Of a stretch of DNA of 64,000 bases, positions 1 to 8,989 are shown piece by piece. The DNA is taken from the NCBI RefSeq assembly GCF_001598915.1, contig NZ_BDAP01000002.1, forward strand, positions 1,084,745 through 1,148,744, read 5' to 3'. Numbering within the stretch: position 1 is the stretch's first letter; each line of letters opens with the position of its first letter. The DNA comes from Williamsia muralis NBRC 105860 (lineage in GTDB: Bacteria; Actinomycetota; Actinomycetes; Mycobacteriales; Mycobacteriaceae). The notes beneath the pieces were generated by a model. That model had not been told where the DNA came from. It worked only from the letters and a program-made list of their open reading frames with translations, and did no database searches. The position numbers and the translations under genes were made by a program.

Positions 1-915
1 GGAAGCGCCCTCACCGGACCGCTGATCGTCACCATCGGCAAGGTGGTCACCCAGCGCGGCAAGTTGAGCTGGTGGGAATCGCGCGCGCTGTACGGCTGGA
101 CCGTACTGGTGCCGCGTACCAAGGATCAGGCCGGCGACATGTCCGATCGGCTGGTCACGCACGGCGCCATCCCGATGGAGGTCCCGACGATCGCGGTGGA
201 ACCGCCGCGTAGTCCCGCCCAGATGGAACGCGCTGTCAAGGGCTTGGTCGACGGCCGCTACCAGTGGGTGGTGTTCACCTCCACGAACGCTGTCCGCGCA
301 GTGTGGGACAAGTTCGCCGAATTCGGTTTGGACGCACGAGCTTTCAGTGGCGTGAAGATCGCCTGTGTGGGCGAGGCGACTGCGGAGAAGGTTCGCGGCT
401 TCGGCATCAACCCCGAACTGCTCCCCTCGGGAGAACAGTCCTCGCTGGGACTGCTCGAAGACTTCCCGCCGTACGACGACGTCTTCGATCCGGTGAACCG
501 GATCCTGCTGCCCCGTGCCGACATCGCCACCGAGACGCTCTCGGAGGGTCTGCGTGGCCGTGGCTGGGAGATCGACGACGTCACCGCGTACCGCACGGTC
601 CGCGCCGCGCCGCCGCCCGCCGAGACCCGCGAGATGATCAAGACCGGTGGGTTCGACGCGGTCTGCTTCACCTCGAGCTCCACGGTGCGCAACCTGGTGG
701 GTATCGCGGGTAAACCGCACGCCCGCACCATCGTTGCGTGCATCGGCCCGAAGACGGCCGAGACCGCCACCGAGTTCGGCCTGCGGGTCGATGTGCGGCC
801 GGAGAACGCATCGGTGCACGAGTTGGTGGACGCGCTCGCCGAGCACGCCGCTCGCCTGCGTGCCGAGGGTGCGCTGCCTCCGCCGCGCAAGAAGGCCCGC
901 CGCTCACGCTCGTAG
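1..915 (+). CDS. hemD: Uroporphyrinogen-III C-methyltransferase/synthase fusion, 3' part
   Basis: This frame is already open at the first base, so the gene starts upstream of the window; 304 residues are visible. The first ~35 residues (ending [20 protein letters not shown]) are the tail of a SUMT methyltransferase domain. From about residue 38 (VLVPRTK) to 285 the sequence is a uroporphyrinogen-III synthase domain, with the family's VVFTSTNAV and VCFTSSSTV segments. In mycobacteria one polypeptide carries both activities: it closes hydroxymethylbilane to uroporphyrinogen III and methylates it towards sirohaem. The C-terminus is strongly basic (RKKARRSRS). hemB follows 10 bp downstream, which fits a tetrapyrrole operon. 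The only uncertainty is the missing 5' half. Confidence 0.93.
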   Translation, partial: GSALTGPLIVTIGKVVTQRGKLSWWESRALYGWTVLVPRTKDQAGDMSDRLVTHGAIPMEVPTIAVEPPRSPAQMERAVKGLVDGRYQWVVFTSTNAVRAVWDKFAEFGLDARAFSGVKIACVGEATAEKVRGFGINPELLPSGEQSSLGLLEDFPPYDDVFDPVNRILLPRADIATETLSEGLRGRGWEIDDVTAYRTVRAAPPPAETREMIKTGGFDAVCFTSSSTVRNLVGIAGKPHARTIVACIGPKTAETATEFGLRVDVRPENASVHELVDALAEHAARLRAEGALPPPRKKARRSRS

Positions 916-925
916 GCTGGAGGAC

Positions 926-1906
926 ATGACCTCACCGACCGATCGTCCCAGGCGTCTTCGTACTACTCCGGCCATGCGCCGGATGGTCGCCGAAACCTCC
1001 TTGGAGCCAAGGCATCTGGTGTTGCCGATGTTCGTGGCCGACGGGATCGACGAGCCGCGGCCCATCAGTAGCATGCCCGGGGTCGTCCAGCACACACCTG
1101 ATTCGCTCCGCGAGGCCGCGGTCGCGGCAGTGGAATCAGGAGTGGGTGGTCTGATGCTCTTCGGTGTTCCTGCCGAGGGCGACAAGGATGCCGTCGGGAG
1201 CGTCGGGACCGATCCGGATGGTGTGCTCAATTCGGCTCTGCGACTCCTGAAGTCCGAGCTCGGCGACTCGACTGTCCTGATGGCCGATACCTGCCTCGAC
1301 GAGTTCACCGACCACGGGCACTGCGGTGTGCTCGCCGATGACGGCACAGTCGACAACGACGCCACCCTGCTGCGCTACGCCGAGATGGCTGTGGTGCAGG
1401 CGCAGTCGGGCGCGCACCTGGTGGGGCCGAGCGGGATGATGGACGGTCAGGTGGCCGTGATCCGTTCGGCACTCGACGATGCGGGATACACCGACACCGG
1501 GATCCTCGCCTACACCGCCAAGTACTCGTCGGCCTTCTACGGCCCTTTCCGGGAGGCCGTCGGCTCGTCGCTGCGTGGCGACCGCAAGTCCTACCAGCAA
1601 GATCCCGCCAACCTGCGCGAGGCGATGCGCGAACTCGAACTCGACCTGTCCGAGGGCGCCGACATCGTCATGGTGAAACCGGCCATGTCGTACCTGGATG
1701 TGTTGCGGCGGGTGGCCGACGTGGCCGATGTCCCGGTCGCGGCCTACCAGATCTCGGGGGAGTACGCGATGATCACCGCGGCGGCCGAACGCGGCTGGAT
1801 CGACCGCGATGCCGCCATCCTCGAGTCACTCACCTCCATCCGGCGCGCCGGTGCCGACATCGTGCTGACGTACTGGGCGCACGAGGTCGCCGACAAACTC
1901 CGGTGA
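926..1906 (+). CDS. hemB: Delta-aminolevulinic acid dehydratase (porphobilinogen synthase)
   Basis: A 326-residue cytoplasmic enzyme that condenses two 5-aminolevulinate molecules to porphobilinogen. The Schiff-base lysines are visible: K251 in [10 protein letters not shown] and K199 in [12 protein letters not shown]. The metal site reads [14 protein letters not shown] (residues 121-134): two of the three classical zinc cysteines remain (C123, C133) and the middle one is D125, an intermediate between Zn- and Mg-type enzymes often seen in actinobacteria. The ATG at 926 was chosen over upstream in-frame starts because CTGGAGGA lies just before it and the family begins near this point. It follows hemD after 10 bp. 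Confidence 0.97.
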   Translation: MTSPTDRPRRLRTTPAMRRMVAETSLEPRHLVLPMFVADGIDEPRPISSMPGVVQHTPDSLREAAVAAVESGVGGLMLFGVPAEGDKDAVGSVGTDPDGVLNSALRLLKSELGDSTVLMADTCLDEFTDHGHCGVLADDGTVDNDATLLRYAEMAVVQAQSGAHLVGPSGMMDGQVAVIRSALDDAGYTDTGILAYTAKYSSAFYGPFREAVGSSLRGDRKSYQQDPANLREAMRELELDLSEGADIVMVKPAMSYLDVLRRVADVADVPVAAYQISGEYAMITAAAERGWIDRDAAILESLTSIRRAGADIVLTYWAHEVADKLR

Positions 1907-2039
1907 CCGTGCGTCTGCCCGCGTCGAGGCGGCCCCTCCCGCCGTCGTGCGGGTCGCTGTTGTCGTCGCTGACGGCAGCATCAGCACACCGGTCCGACGC
2001 CCGCGCGCAGCCGCCCGCCCGACCTCTAGGCTGGTGCCC

Positions 2040-2801
2040 ATGTCCGTGACTCCACCGTCCTACAGCCAGGGCCCGTACGGCGGCTCCTCGCCCGAGTCAC
2101 CGAACAAGCCGGCTCTGGCCAGCCCGATGGCCATCGCCACCGAACTGTGGGCGCTGATCATCTTGGCGCAGTGCGTGGTTTTCGGTGGGCAGTACCAAGT
2201 GGCCTTCGACGCCGCCGACGAGGTGTCCCGGGACATGCCTGAGGGTGATCTCCCCGACGGCGCCATCTGGGTGGTGTACGTCATCGTGGGGCTGACCCTC
2301 GCCGCGGTGTTCGGGGTGCTCGCGTGGCTCGCCCGGTCCGGGCGGAATTGGGCCCGCCTGGTGCTCGGTTTTGTCAGTTTCTATCTCGTTGTGCAGACCG
2401 TGTCGGCGTTCTTCATCGAAGAGGCCGATCATTGGACGATGATCCCGACCGTCATCGGCGGAGTCGCGGCACTCGGCGCGGGTGTCCTGCTGATGCATCG
2501 GGACTCGGACAAGTACTGCAAAGACATGGCGGCGTGGCGAAAGAGCCAGTCGCACAAGGGCGGGCAGGCGCCGTGGCCGCAGGGCCCGCCGGGTGGGTAT
2601 CCGCCCAACCCCACTTACCCGAACCCCTACCAGCAGTACCCGCAGCAGCCATATCAGCAGCAGTACTACGGGGCGCCGGAGTACCAGCAGGGTGGATACC
2701 AGCACCCCGCCGGTCCGGACAACAGCCCGCCCTCGGAGCCCGGCAACACCGATCCGAGACGTTCTGACGACGCCGGATCAGATACAGGAGAACGCAAGTG
2801 A
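2040..2801 (+). CDS. Four-TM membrane protein with Pro/Gln/Tyr-rich tail
   Basis: 253 residues. Four hydrophobic segments are visible (about residues 33-49, 75-98, 103-125 and 132-152). They are followed by a cytoplasmic-looking linker and a low-complexity C-terminus (about 175-253) rich in P, Q, Y and G (PNPYQQYPQQPYQQQYYG). Position after hemB and the topology match the conserved mycobacterial membrane protein of the Rv0513 type; no function is known to me. The next gene overlaps its stop codon (GTGA), so the two are translationally coupled. The start at 2040 was chosen because the upstream in-frame residues are not conserved-looking; no strong RBS is present. Confidence 0.75.
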   Translation: MSVTPPSYSQGPYGGSSPESPNKPALASPMAIATELWALIILAQCVVFGGQYQVAFDAADEVSRDMPEGDLPDGAIWVVYVIVGLTLAAVFGVLAWLARSGRNWARLVLGFVSFYLVVQTVSAFFIEEADHWTMIPTVIGGVAALGAGVLLMHRDSDKYCKDMAAWRKSQSHKGGQAPWPQGPPGGYPPNPTYPNPYQQYPQQPYQQQYYGAPEYQQGGYQHPAGPDNSPPSEPGNTDPRRSDDAGSDTGERK

Positions 2802-3184
2802 GCACCGAGTCCGTGAACCCGGGCGTGCCCCCGAACACCGTTGTGTGGGCGTATCGGTTGTGGCTTGCGTCCGGCGTCCTGCTCGCCGTGTGGGGTCTGT
2901 TCCAGATCGCCCTGGTGCGAACCGGGACCAGCGTGGTCTTCGGGGTGTTCTTCATCCTTGTCGGGGCTGCCCTGGTGTGGGCCGGCCGGCAGGCGTACGC
3001 CGGTGACCCGCGCTGGCGGTCGGCGGTGTCGGTCCTGACGCTGATGCTCGTCGCCATCGGGATCTTCGCCTCGATGCTCTACTCGCTGCCGATGGTCCCC
3101 GCACTGCTCTTCGCGTTGATCGGACTGTCCGGTTCGCTGACCGCCAACCGCCCCACGTCCGAGCCCTGGTTCGCTCGCCGGTGA
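2798..3184 (+). CDS. Small four-TM membrane protein
   Basis: 128 residues, almost entirely hydrophobic, with four predicted membrane helices (about 15-33, 43-62, 77-92, 96-116). It starts with GTG overlapping the previous stop by 4 nt, so it is probably co-translated with the upstream four-TM protein and may form a complex with it. Position suggests the Rv0514-like partner of the hemB neighbourhood. I recognise no catalytic motif. Confidence 0.75.
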   Translation: MSTESVNPGVPPNTVVWAYRLWLASGVLLAVWGLFQIALVRTGTSVVFGVFFILVGAALVWAGRQAYAGDPRWRSAVSVLTLMLVAIGIFASMLYSLPMVPALLFALIGLSGSLTANRPTSEPWFARR

Positions 3185-3196
3185 GGGACTGCGCCC

Positions 3197-3793
3197 ATGA
3201 GTGACGAGACACCCGACCACGAGGCCGAGACGCCGGAGGTCGAAGGCGAGGTCTTGTTCTACGAACCCGGCGGCAGCTGGTGGGTGGTCTCCATCGGCCC
3301 GCTCCTGTGTCTTGCCCTGCTCATCGTCGAGATCTTCGGTGAAGGCAAGGTGCACTGGCTCGCGCTCCTGATCTTCGCCGCCGTGATCGGCGGGTTCTCG
3401 CTCATCCAGGTGTACGCGGCTCGGTCACACGTCACGGTCCGGCTGACCGAGACCACCCTGCGTCAGGGCGCTCAGACCATCGCGCTCGACGAGATCGACG
3501 AGATCTTTCCGCAGAACAACAGCCCCGAACATCAGAAGTGGGAGAGCGCTCCTGCCCTGGGTGAACTGACTGCCGTGCCGCGGCGACGCAAGGGTGTGGG
3601 CATCCAGTTGCGCAGCGGCAGACTGGCGCAGGCATGGGCCCGCGACGTCGACCATTTCCGGTCGGAACTGACCCAGGCTCACCAGGCTATCGCCCTGGGG
3701 CTCGGTCCGAAGAAGTCCTCTTCCCTCCAGAAGCCCAAGCCGAAACCGAAGAAGTCCCCGCCACCGGTACATGGTGACGAGGACTCTTCGTAG
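3197..3793 (+). CDS. Two-TM protein with basic Lys/Pro tail, unknown function
   Basis: 198 residues. An acidic N-terminus (about 1-25) is followed by two membrane helices (about 30-50 and 54-73). A soluble region (about 78-165) then shows alternating beta-like segments (VTVRLTETTLRQGAQTIALDEIDEIF), reminiscent of bacterial PH-like domains. The last ~30 residues are K/P/S-rich. It lies 12 bp after the previous gene, same strand, probably one operon. Function is unknown; the PH-like reading is only a shape-based guess. Confidence 0.7.
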   Translation: MSDETPDHEAETPEVEGEVLFYEPGGSWWVVSIGPLLCLALLIVEIFGEGKVHWLALLIFAAVIGGFSLIQVYAARSHVTVRLTETTLRQGAQTIALDEIDEIFPQNNSPEHQKWESAPALGELTAVPRRRKGVGIQLRSGRLAQAWARDVDHFRSELTQAHQAIALGLGPKKSSSLQKPKPKPKKSPPPVHGDEDSS

Positions 3794-3801
3794 GTAGAGC
3801 T

Positions 3802-5826
3802 CTAGCTGAGTTGGTCTTCGACCATCGCTGTCTTGAGAAGTTCTTCTGGCACCGCGAACCCGTCGACGAGCGGGCGGGCATGCGGACGCAGTGCCGCACA
3901 CAGGTCGTTGACGCCGCGGCGGATCGCCTTGGCGCGTTCCACCGAGATGTGCCGGTGCATCAGGAACCATTCGAGGTCTGCCTCGAGAGCCGAGTAGACG
4001 TACAGGTCGCAGACCTTGCCGAGCAGTTCGGTTCCGGCCTTGCTGTCGCACTTGTCGATGGCCTCGATGAACGACTCGAGCACCACCCGTTCGATGTGCG
4101 CCGTACCGACTTTCAGCAGATGGTCCTGGGCACCGTTGAACACCTCGAACGGGTCGGCGTCGTCGTCGGTCGCCCGACGCAACCGGTTGGCGCAGGTCCG
4201 CAGGAGATGGTCTTCGCGGTTGCGGAACAGCCGGATCTGGGTGCCACGGTTGGTCAGCTCGGACTCTTCGGGATCTTCGCCCGAGGTGTCCATCAGGGTC
4301 TGGACCACCTGGCGCGCAGCGGACTTCTCCAGGAACACGTCGCGGGCCATCCCCGCGATGAACCGTGCCCAGCCCACGGTGTTGAGTCCGCGGACGTCTT
4401 GCGCGTACGCCGACAACAATTCTTTGGCGACGAGCTGCGTGAGGACTGTGTTGTCGCCTTCGAAGGTGGTGAAGACGTCGATGTCGCCGCGCATGATCGA
4501 CAGCTGGTTCTCGTCGAGATAACCCGCGCCACCGGTGGCTTCACGGCAGACGTTGATGGTGTGCGAGGCGTGCCAGGTGGTCATCGCTTTGAGGCCGGCG
4601 GCAGCGCCCTCGAGTTGACGCTGACGGTCCTCGTCGAGGTCTTCGGCGGACTGCAATTCGTGCAGTTCCTCGATGATCTCGTTCTGGGCGAACGCCAGCG
4701 CGTACGACTTCGCGATGAGGGGCAACAGCTTTCGCTGATGTGCCAGATAGTCCATGATGACGATCTCGTCGTCGGAGTCCGGCTGCTCGAACTGCCTGCG
4801 CACCAATCCGTACCGGGTCGCGATGGTCAGCGCTTTGCGGCCAGCGGCCCCGGCCGTTGCTGCGACACTGACCCGGCCCCGGATGAGGGTGCCGAGCATC
4901 GTGAAGAACCGGCGGTTCTCGTTCTCGATGGGCGAACTGTAGGTGCCGTCCTCGGCGACGTCGGCGTAGCGGTTGAGCAGGTTCTCGCGGGGGATGCGCA
5001 CGCGGTCGAAGACGATGCGGCCGTTGTCGACTCCCGCCAGGCCGCCCTTGTATCCACAGTCGCTGGTGGTGATCCCGGGGAGATCGTTGCCGTCGTCGTC
5101 ACGGAGCGGGACCACAAAACAGTGCACGCCTCGGCCGGTCGGTTCCTCGTCGGGACCACCGGTCACCAGCTGGGCGAACACCGCCGCGACCTTGGCATGC
5201 TCTGCCGCGCCGCCGATGTAGTCCTTACGTGCCAGTTTGGTGTCGGAGTTGACGACGAACTCGCCGGTGGCGGTGTCGTAGGTGGCCGTGGTCTGGATGG
5301 CCTGCACATTGGAGCCGTGTCCGGTCTCGGTCATGGCGAAGCAGCCGAGCACATCGAGATTGATCAGGCCGGGTACGTACTTCTGGTGGTGGAGATCGGT
5401 GCCGAGGTTTTCCACCGCGCCGCCGAACAGGCCCCACTGGACTCCCGCTTTCACCATCAGCGACAGATCGGCGTAGCCGAGCAGTTCGATCGCGCTGATC
5501 GAAGCACCGATGTCGCCGGTGCCTCCGTGCTTCTCCAGGAATCCGGCGCGGGGGAATCCGTGGCCGGCCAGTTCACGCATGATCTCGAGGATGCGAGCGC
5601 GGGCCTGGTCCAACGGGAGCGACGGGTCGGGTAGCAACTCGGAACGGTTCAGCTGCTCTCGCACCGCTTCACGGGTGGACCGCCAGCGTCCGTCGAGTGC
5701 GATGCGCAGGTTGTCGACCAGCAGCTCGGTGTCTTCCTCGGGGGTCTGCTTCTCGGGTAGATCTGCGGTCCGGACCTCGGGATCGATGTCCGTTGCCGTG
5801 AAGGTGTCCGCTTCGTTCGCCGTCAT
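3802..5826 (-). CDS. Acyl-CoA oxidase/dehydrogenase-like flavoprotein
   Basis: 674 residues, longer than the ~380 of ordinary acyl-CoA dehydrogenases. It has the N-terminal alpha/beta acyl-CoA dehydrogenase core plus an extra C-terminal helical domain, the layout of peroxisomal acyl-CoA oxidases. Characteristic segments are CFAMTETGHGSNVQ (substrate/FAD-binding loop), CREATGGAGYL and TTFEGDNTVLTQ, the last two being oxidase-family signatures. It should form trans-2-enoyl-CoA from an acyl-CoA, passing electrons to oxygen or to an ETF; which one cannot be told from sequence. The ATG at 5826 (MTANEADTF) is preferred to an upstream in-frame start because the upstream residues look non-coding. It is transcribed alone, convergent with the preceding membrane-protein genes. 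Confidence 0.85.
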   Translation of the reverse strand: MTANEADTFTATDIDPEVRTADLPEKQTPEEDTELLVDNLRIALDGRWRSTREAVREQLNRSELLPDPSLPLDQARARILEIMRELAGHGFPRAGFLEKHGGTGDIGASISAIELLGYADLSLMVKAGVQWGLFGGAVENLGTDLHHQKYVPGLINLDVLGCFAMTETGHGSNVQAIQTTATYDTATGEFVVNSDTKLARKDYIGGAAEHAKVAAVFAQLVTGGPDEEPTGRGVHCFVVPLRDDDGNDLPGITTSDCGYKGGLAGVDNGRIVFDRVRIPRENLLNRYADVAEDGTYSSPIENENRRFFTMLGTLIRGRVSVAATAGAAGRKALTIATRYGLVRRQFEQPDSDDEIVIMDYLAHQRKLLPLIAKSYALAFAQNEIIEELHELQSAEDLDEDRQRQLEGAAAGLKAMTTWHASHTINVCREATGGAGYLDENQLSIMRGDIDVFTTFEGDNTVLTQLVAKELLSAYAQDVRGLNTVGWARFIAGMARDVFLEKSAARQVVQTLMDTSGEDPEESELTNRGTQIRLFRNREDHLLRTCANRLRRATDDDADPFEVFNGAQDHLLKVGTAHIERVVLESFIEAIDKCDSKAGTELLGKVCDLYVYSALEADLEWFLMHRHISVERAKAIRRGVNDLCAALRPHARPLVDGFAVPEELLKTAMVEDQLS

Positions 5827-5904
5827 GGATCCGAGGTTACCCACGAGTAAGGACTTTGAACCGGCAGTTCCGCAAACCCCCGGGGGCACCCGTTGGGCCG
5901 GGCC

Positions 5905-6876
5905 TCAGGACGCTGTGACGGTGATCGCTTCGAGCCGCTCCATGATGAACTCACCTGCGACAACCGGGGGTTGGCCGTTTGCCGCACCGACGGGTGGGCC
6001 CAGTGGGGTCACCACCGCATCGTGATCGAGTTCATAAAAGAAGATGAGCGACATCAGGTCTTCGTCGGGAGCGTCGGCCTGCGGAGGCAACACACGGTGG
6101 CGGCCTGCCGGCCATCGTCCGCCTGTCCAGTATTCGAGGAGGTCTCCGATGTTGATGGTCAGGGCCTCGGGGTCGTAGGGGGCGTCCGCCCAGCCGCCTT
6201 CCTCGGTATAGACCTGAAGGCCGCCGGACCCCGGTTCGCGGTCGAGAACGGTGACGGTGCCGAAGTCGGTGTGCGCCCCGATCCGGAACTGTCCTTCCTC
6301 GGGACGACCCACCTCGGTCAGCGCGGGGTAGTGGTTGATGTTGGACGTCCACGTGGCTCGTTCGGCGCGGCCGAGGAAGTCATGTCCGGAATCGAGCCCG
6401 AGCGCCGCACTCATCAGCGCGAGCAGGTCGTCGGACAGCAGCTTCATCTGACGGCAGTACTCGGTGAACAACTCATCGAGTTCGGGCACCTCCGCCGGCC
6501 AGACGTTCGGCGGAAACCATGCGGCGTCCACCACCGGGTCACCGGTCGGGGTCTGCGCGCCGCAGTTGTAGGTCTCCTTGAGATCGGGTGGCGTCTCGCT
6601 CCCGTCGGCAGAACCGTTGGCCTCCATGCCCGGTCCGATCCATCCGCGACCACCGACGGCGACCGCGTATCGGCTCTTGACGTGGGCGGGAAGGGCGAAG
6701 AACCGGCGCGCGGCCGCTCGGAGGTCGGCGGGAAGTGCGGGATCGATGCCGTGGCCGGTGACCAACAGGAAACCTGCCGTCTGCAGGCTCTCGTCGACCG
6801 CTCGGCACAGTGCCTCGGCTGCGTCGCCGCCCCGGCGCCACTGGGAGATGTCGACGGTGAGAATCGGGCTGCTCAT
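5905..6876 (-). CDS. Isopenicillin N synthase-like Fe(II) oxygenase
   Basis: 323 residues. An N-terminal DIOX_N-type region (PILTVDISQW...GFLLVTGHGI) precedes a double-stranded beta-helix core. The iron ligands are H202 and D204 (AHTDFGTVTVL) and H260 (AGRHRVLPP). In most relatives an R-x-S motif downstream binds the carboxylate of 2-oxoglutarate or substrate; here that place reads LMSLIFF, so S276 is present but the expected Arg (position 274) is Leu. Its start overlaps the stop of the cytosine-deaminase-like gene (ATGA), so both are made together. The superfamily includes thymine 7-hydroxylase, which makes a pyrimidine substrate attractive but unproven. Confidence 0.85.
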   Translation of the reverse strand: MSSPILTVDISQWRRGGDAAEALCRAVDESLQTAGFLLVTGHGIDPALPADLRAAARRFFALPAHVKSRYAVAVGGRGWIGPGMEANGSADGSETPPDLKETYNCGAQTPTGDPVVDAAWFPPNVWPAEVPELDELFTEYCRQMKLLSDDLLALMSAALGLDSGHDFLGRAERATWTSNINHYPALTEVGRPEEGQFRIGAHTDFGTVTVLDREPGSGGLQVYTEEGGWADAPYDPEALTINIGDLLEYWTGGRWPAGRHRVLPPQADAPDEDLMSLIFFYELDHDAVVTPLGPPVGAANGQPPVVAGEFIMERLEAITVTAS

Positions 6877-7349
6877 CGGTCGGTCTCCTCGGCGACGCCG
6901 ATGTCTTCGTTCCACAGCCCGGGGTTGCCGTCGATGAAGTCGGCCATCATGGCCACGCACCGTGGGTCGTCGACCACGGTGACCGACACACCCAGATCGG
7001 CCAGCCAGTCCTCGCCGCCTTGGAAGTTCCGAGTCTCGCCGATGACCACCGCGCCGATGTCGAACTGACGGATGAGGCCGCTGCAGTACCAGCACGGCGC
7101 CAGGGTGGTCACCATGATGGTCGATCGGTAGTCGCGTTGCCGCCCGGCGTTGCGGAAGGCGGCGGTCTCGCCGTGTACCGACGGGTCATCGTTCTGCACG
7201 CGCATGTTGTGACCACGTCCGAGCAGTGTTCCGTCGACGGCGAACAGTGCGGCCCCGATCGGGATCCCGCCCTCGATCAGACTCTGCTGGGCTTCGGCGT
7301 ATGCGGTCTCGAGCAGCGTTGCGGGCGAGACGTCGATGGAGGTGCTCAT
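6873..7349 (-). CDS. Yeast-type (Fcy1-like) cytosine/nucleobase deaminase
   Basis: 158 residues, the length of fungal cytosine deaminase. The zinc site is complete: H59-G-E61 (VHGETAAFRNAG) and P-C86-x-x-C89 (TLAPCWYCSG), with E61 as proton shuttle. From memory, the C-terminal stretch VVDDPRCVAMMADFIDGNPGLWNEDIG is strikingly like the yeast Fcy1 C-terminus. It therefore probably hydrolyses cytosine or a related aminopyrimidine to the oxo form and ammonia in the cytoplasm. The ATG at 7349 (MSTSIDVS) fits family length; an upstream in-frame start would add a cysteine-rich leader not seen in the family. First gene of a two-gene operon, divergent from a PucR regulator. Confidence 0.88.
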   Translation of the reverse strand: MSTSIDVSPATLLETAYAEAQQSLIEGGIPIGAALFAVDGTLLGRGHNMRVQNDDPSVHGETAAFRNAGRQRDYRSTIMVTTLAPCWYCSGLIRQFDIGAVVIGETRNFQGGEDWLADLGVSVTVVDDPRCVAMMADFIDGNPGLWNEDIGVAEETDR

Positions 7350-7386
7350 GGGGATCAACGCTGCCCGTCGTGCGCACTTGGGGCAA

Positions 7387-7399
7387 CTGACATAGTGTC
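7387..7399. promoter_or_regulatory. Candidate PucR operator (CTGACATAGTGTC)
   Basis: An 11-bp palindrome GACA-TAG-TGTC (7389-7399), preceded by CT, lies in the 104-bp divergent region between the deaminase gene and the first PucR gene, about 40 bp from the deaminase start and 55 bp from the PucR start. Nearly the same 13-mer occurs in the only other divergent PucR region of the window (18956-18968), which supports a shared operator. Confidence 0.5.
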
Positions 7400-7453
7400 G
7401 CGGCACCGGGGGCTACGGACGTGCAATTCGTCGGTGACGAGAGGCAAGCGACA

Positions 7454-8989
7454 ATGGTTCTGGCGTTACACGAGGTCCTCGACCGGCACCTGGCGGCAAC
7501 CGATCCGCAGGTGCTCAGTGGTCACGGTCGGCTCGGCAACGAGGTCCGCTGGGTGCATTCCAGTGAGATCTTCGAGATCGGTCCGCTGCTGTCAGGTGGT
7601 GAACTCCTGCTCACCACGGGACTCGGACTGGCGGGCACCGACGCCGGTACGCGTCGCCACTACATCCGCGAGCTGGCCACTCGCGACGTCGCCGGTGTGG
7701 CAGTGGAATTAGGCAGGACCTTCGACGAGGTTCCCGACGAGATGATCCGCGAGGCTTCGTCGGTGCAACTACCGCTGATCGCGCTGCACACCGTGGTCCC
7801 GTTCATCGACCTGTGCCGCGCTGCCAACACCGACATCGTCTCGCGCGAAGTCGGGGTACTCCGCCGACGAGGTGAACTCGACGCGGCACTGCACGCGCTG
7901 ATGGCGGCCGGTGCCGGTGCCCCGGCGATCGTGAAGGCCATCGCGGCTGCCATCGGGTGCCCATTGGTGGTGTTGGGCAAGAACAATGCGCTGATGGCCG
8001 CCGAGGGTGTTGATGACGACCATTCGGCGTGGCAGGTGGTGGACGCGCAGTCCGCGTCGGTGCCGGTGCAGTCGCGCGGCCAGGTCATCGCGACCTTGGT
8101 CGCCGGTCCGTCGTCGCTCGATACGGACACCATGAGGTCCCTTCTCGGCCTCGGTGCCGGACCTCTGGGTGTGGCGCTGTCGATGTCGCGCGAGCTCGGA
8201 GGGCTACGCCATCGGGCCGCGGCCACTCTGATGTCCGATCTGCTCGATCGGCGGGTCGATCGCCGTCCTGACCTCATGATGCGTTCTCGGGCAGCAGGTT
8301 TCGACCCGGCGGGCGCTGTCTGCATCGTTCCGGTGGCGATCTCTGCCCCGGCGCCCCGGATGGCCGTGCAGCTGACGGCGACCGTGACCAAGGAGCTGGC
8401 CGTGCAGTCGCTGCACGCCGACGTACATGCGACCTCCTACGCGCTGTTCGCCATGACCGATCAAGCCCGCGACCAGATCACCCAGGTCTGTGCAGCGTTC
8501 GCCGGAATCGTCGGTGAGGCAACGGTTGTGGTCGGAAATGCTGCGCGTGTTGATGCCCGTGACCTGTCCGACGCCTTGCTGACCACACGGCGAGCACTCG
8601 CGATCGCCTCCGGGTCCCGGCGTGCGATGGCCCGTCACACCGATGCGGTCTCCTCGGTTCGCGCGCTCGCGGCGGAACTCGCGGTGGAGACTCTCGACGC
8701 CGCGGTCCGCGACGACCTGGTGACCTCTGTCGGGCCGCTGGTCGAATGGGATCGGACCCACGGGTCAGAGCTCACCCACACCCTCGAGGTGCATCTTCGG
8801 CATGGTTGCAGCGCAACACGATCCGCGGTTGCCCTGCACCTGGGCAGACAGAGTCTGTATCAACGTCTCGAACGGATCCGGGAGCTGCTGGGGTTCGACT
8901 TCGCGGCGCCCGAGACCTACCCGTCTGTGTTGCTGGCCCTCTGCGCGCACCGCAGTGCGGTGCGATCGGCCTCCGGTCAGGCGGACTGA
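7454..8989 (+). CDS. PucR-family transcriptional regulator
   Basis: 511 residues. The N-terminal PucR sensing domain (about 1-130; GGELLLTTGLGL segment) is followed by a GGDEF-like central region and a C-terminal PucR-type HTH (about 455-495; SAVALHLGRQSLYQRLERIRE). PucR proteins are activators or repressors of purine, amine and amino-acid catabolism. The gene diverges from the deaminase-oxygenase pair and its end overlaps the end of the NCS1 permease by 13 bp, so it is flanked by likely targets. The ATG at 7454 has GAGAGG upstream; an in-frame GTG at 7421 would add 11 residues. Confidence 0.88.
   Translation: MVLALHEVLDRHLAATDPQVLSGHGRLGNEVRWVHSSEIFEIGPLLSGGELLLTTGLGLAGTDAGTRRHYIRELATRDVAGVAVELGRTFDEVPDEMIREASSVQLPLIALHTVVPFIDLCRAANTDIVSREVGVLRRRGELDAALHALMAAGAGAPAIVKAIAAAIGCPLVVLGKNNALMAAEGVDDDHSAWQVVDAQSASVPVQSRGQVIATLVAGPSSLDTDTMRSLLGLGAGPLGVALSMSRELGGLRHRAAATLMSDLLDRRVDRRPDLMMRSRAAGFDPAGAVCIVPVAISAPAPRMAVQLTATVTKELAVQSLHADVHATSYALFAMTDQARDQITQVCAAFAGIVGEATVVVGNAARVDARDLSDALLTTRRALAIASGSRRAMARHTDAVSSVRALAAELAVETLDAAVRDDLVTSVGPLVEWDRTHGSELTHTLEVHLRHGCSATRSAVALHLGRQSLYQRLERIRELLGFDFAAPETYPSVLLALCAHRSAVRSASGQAD

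Noticed and set aside
3811..5634. Long open frame on the plus strand opposite the acyl-CoA oxidase gene
   Set aside because: It is an antisense shadow typical of high-GC genes; no family match, no RBS, and the minus strand encodes a recognisable enzyme throughout.
5877..5886. CCCCCGGGGG between the oxygenase end and the oxidase start as a terminator
   Set aside because: Low-complexity GC run, no loop, no T-tract; left unannotated.
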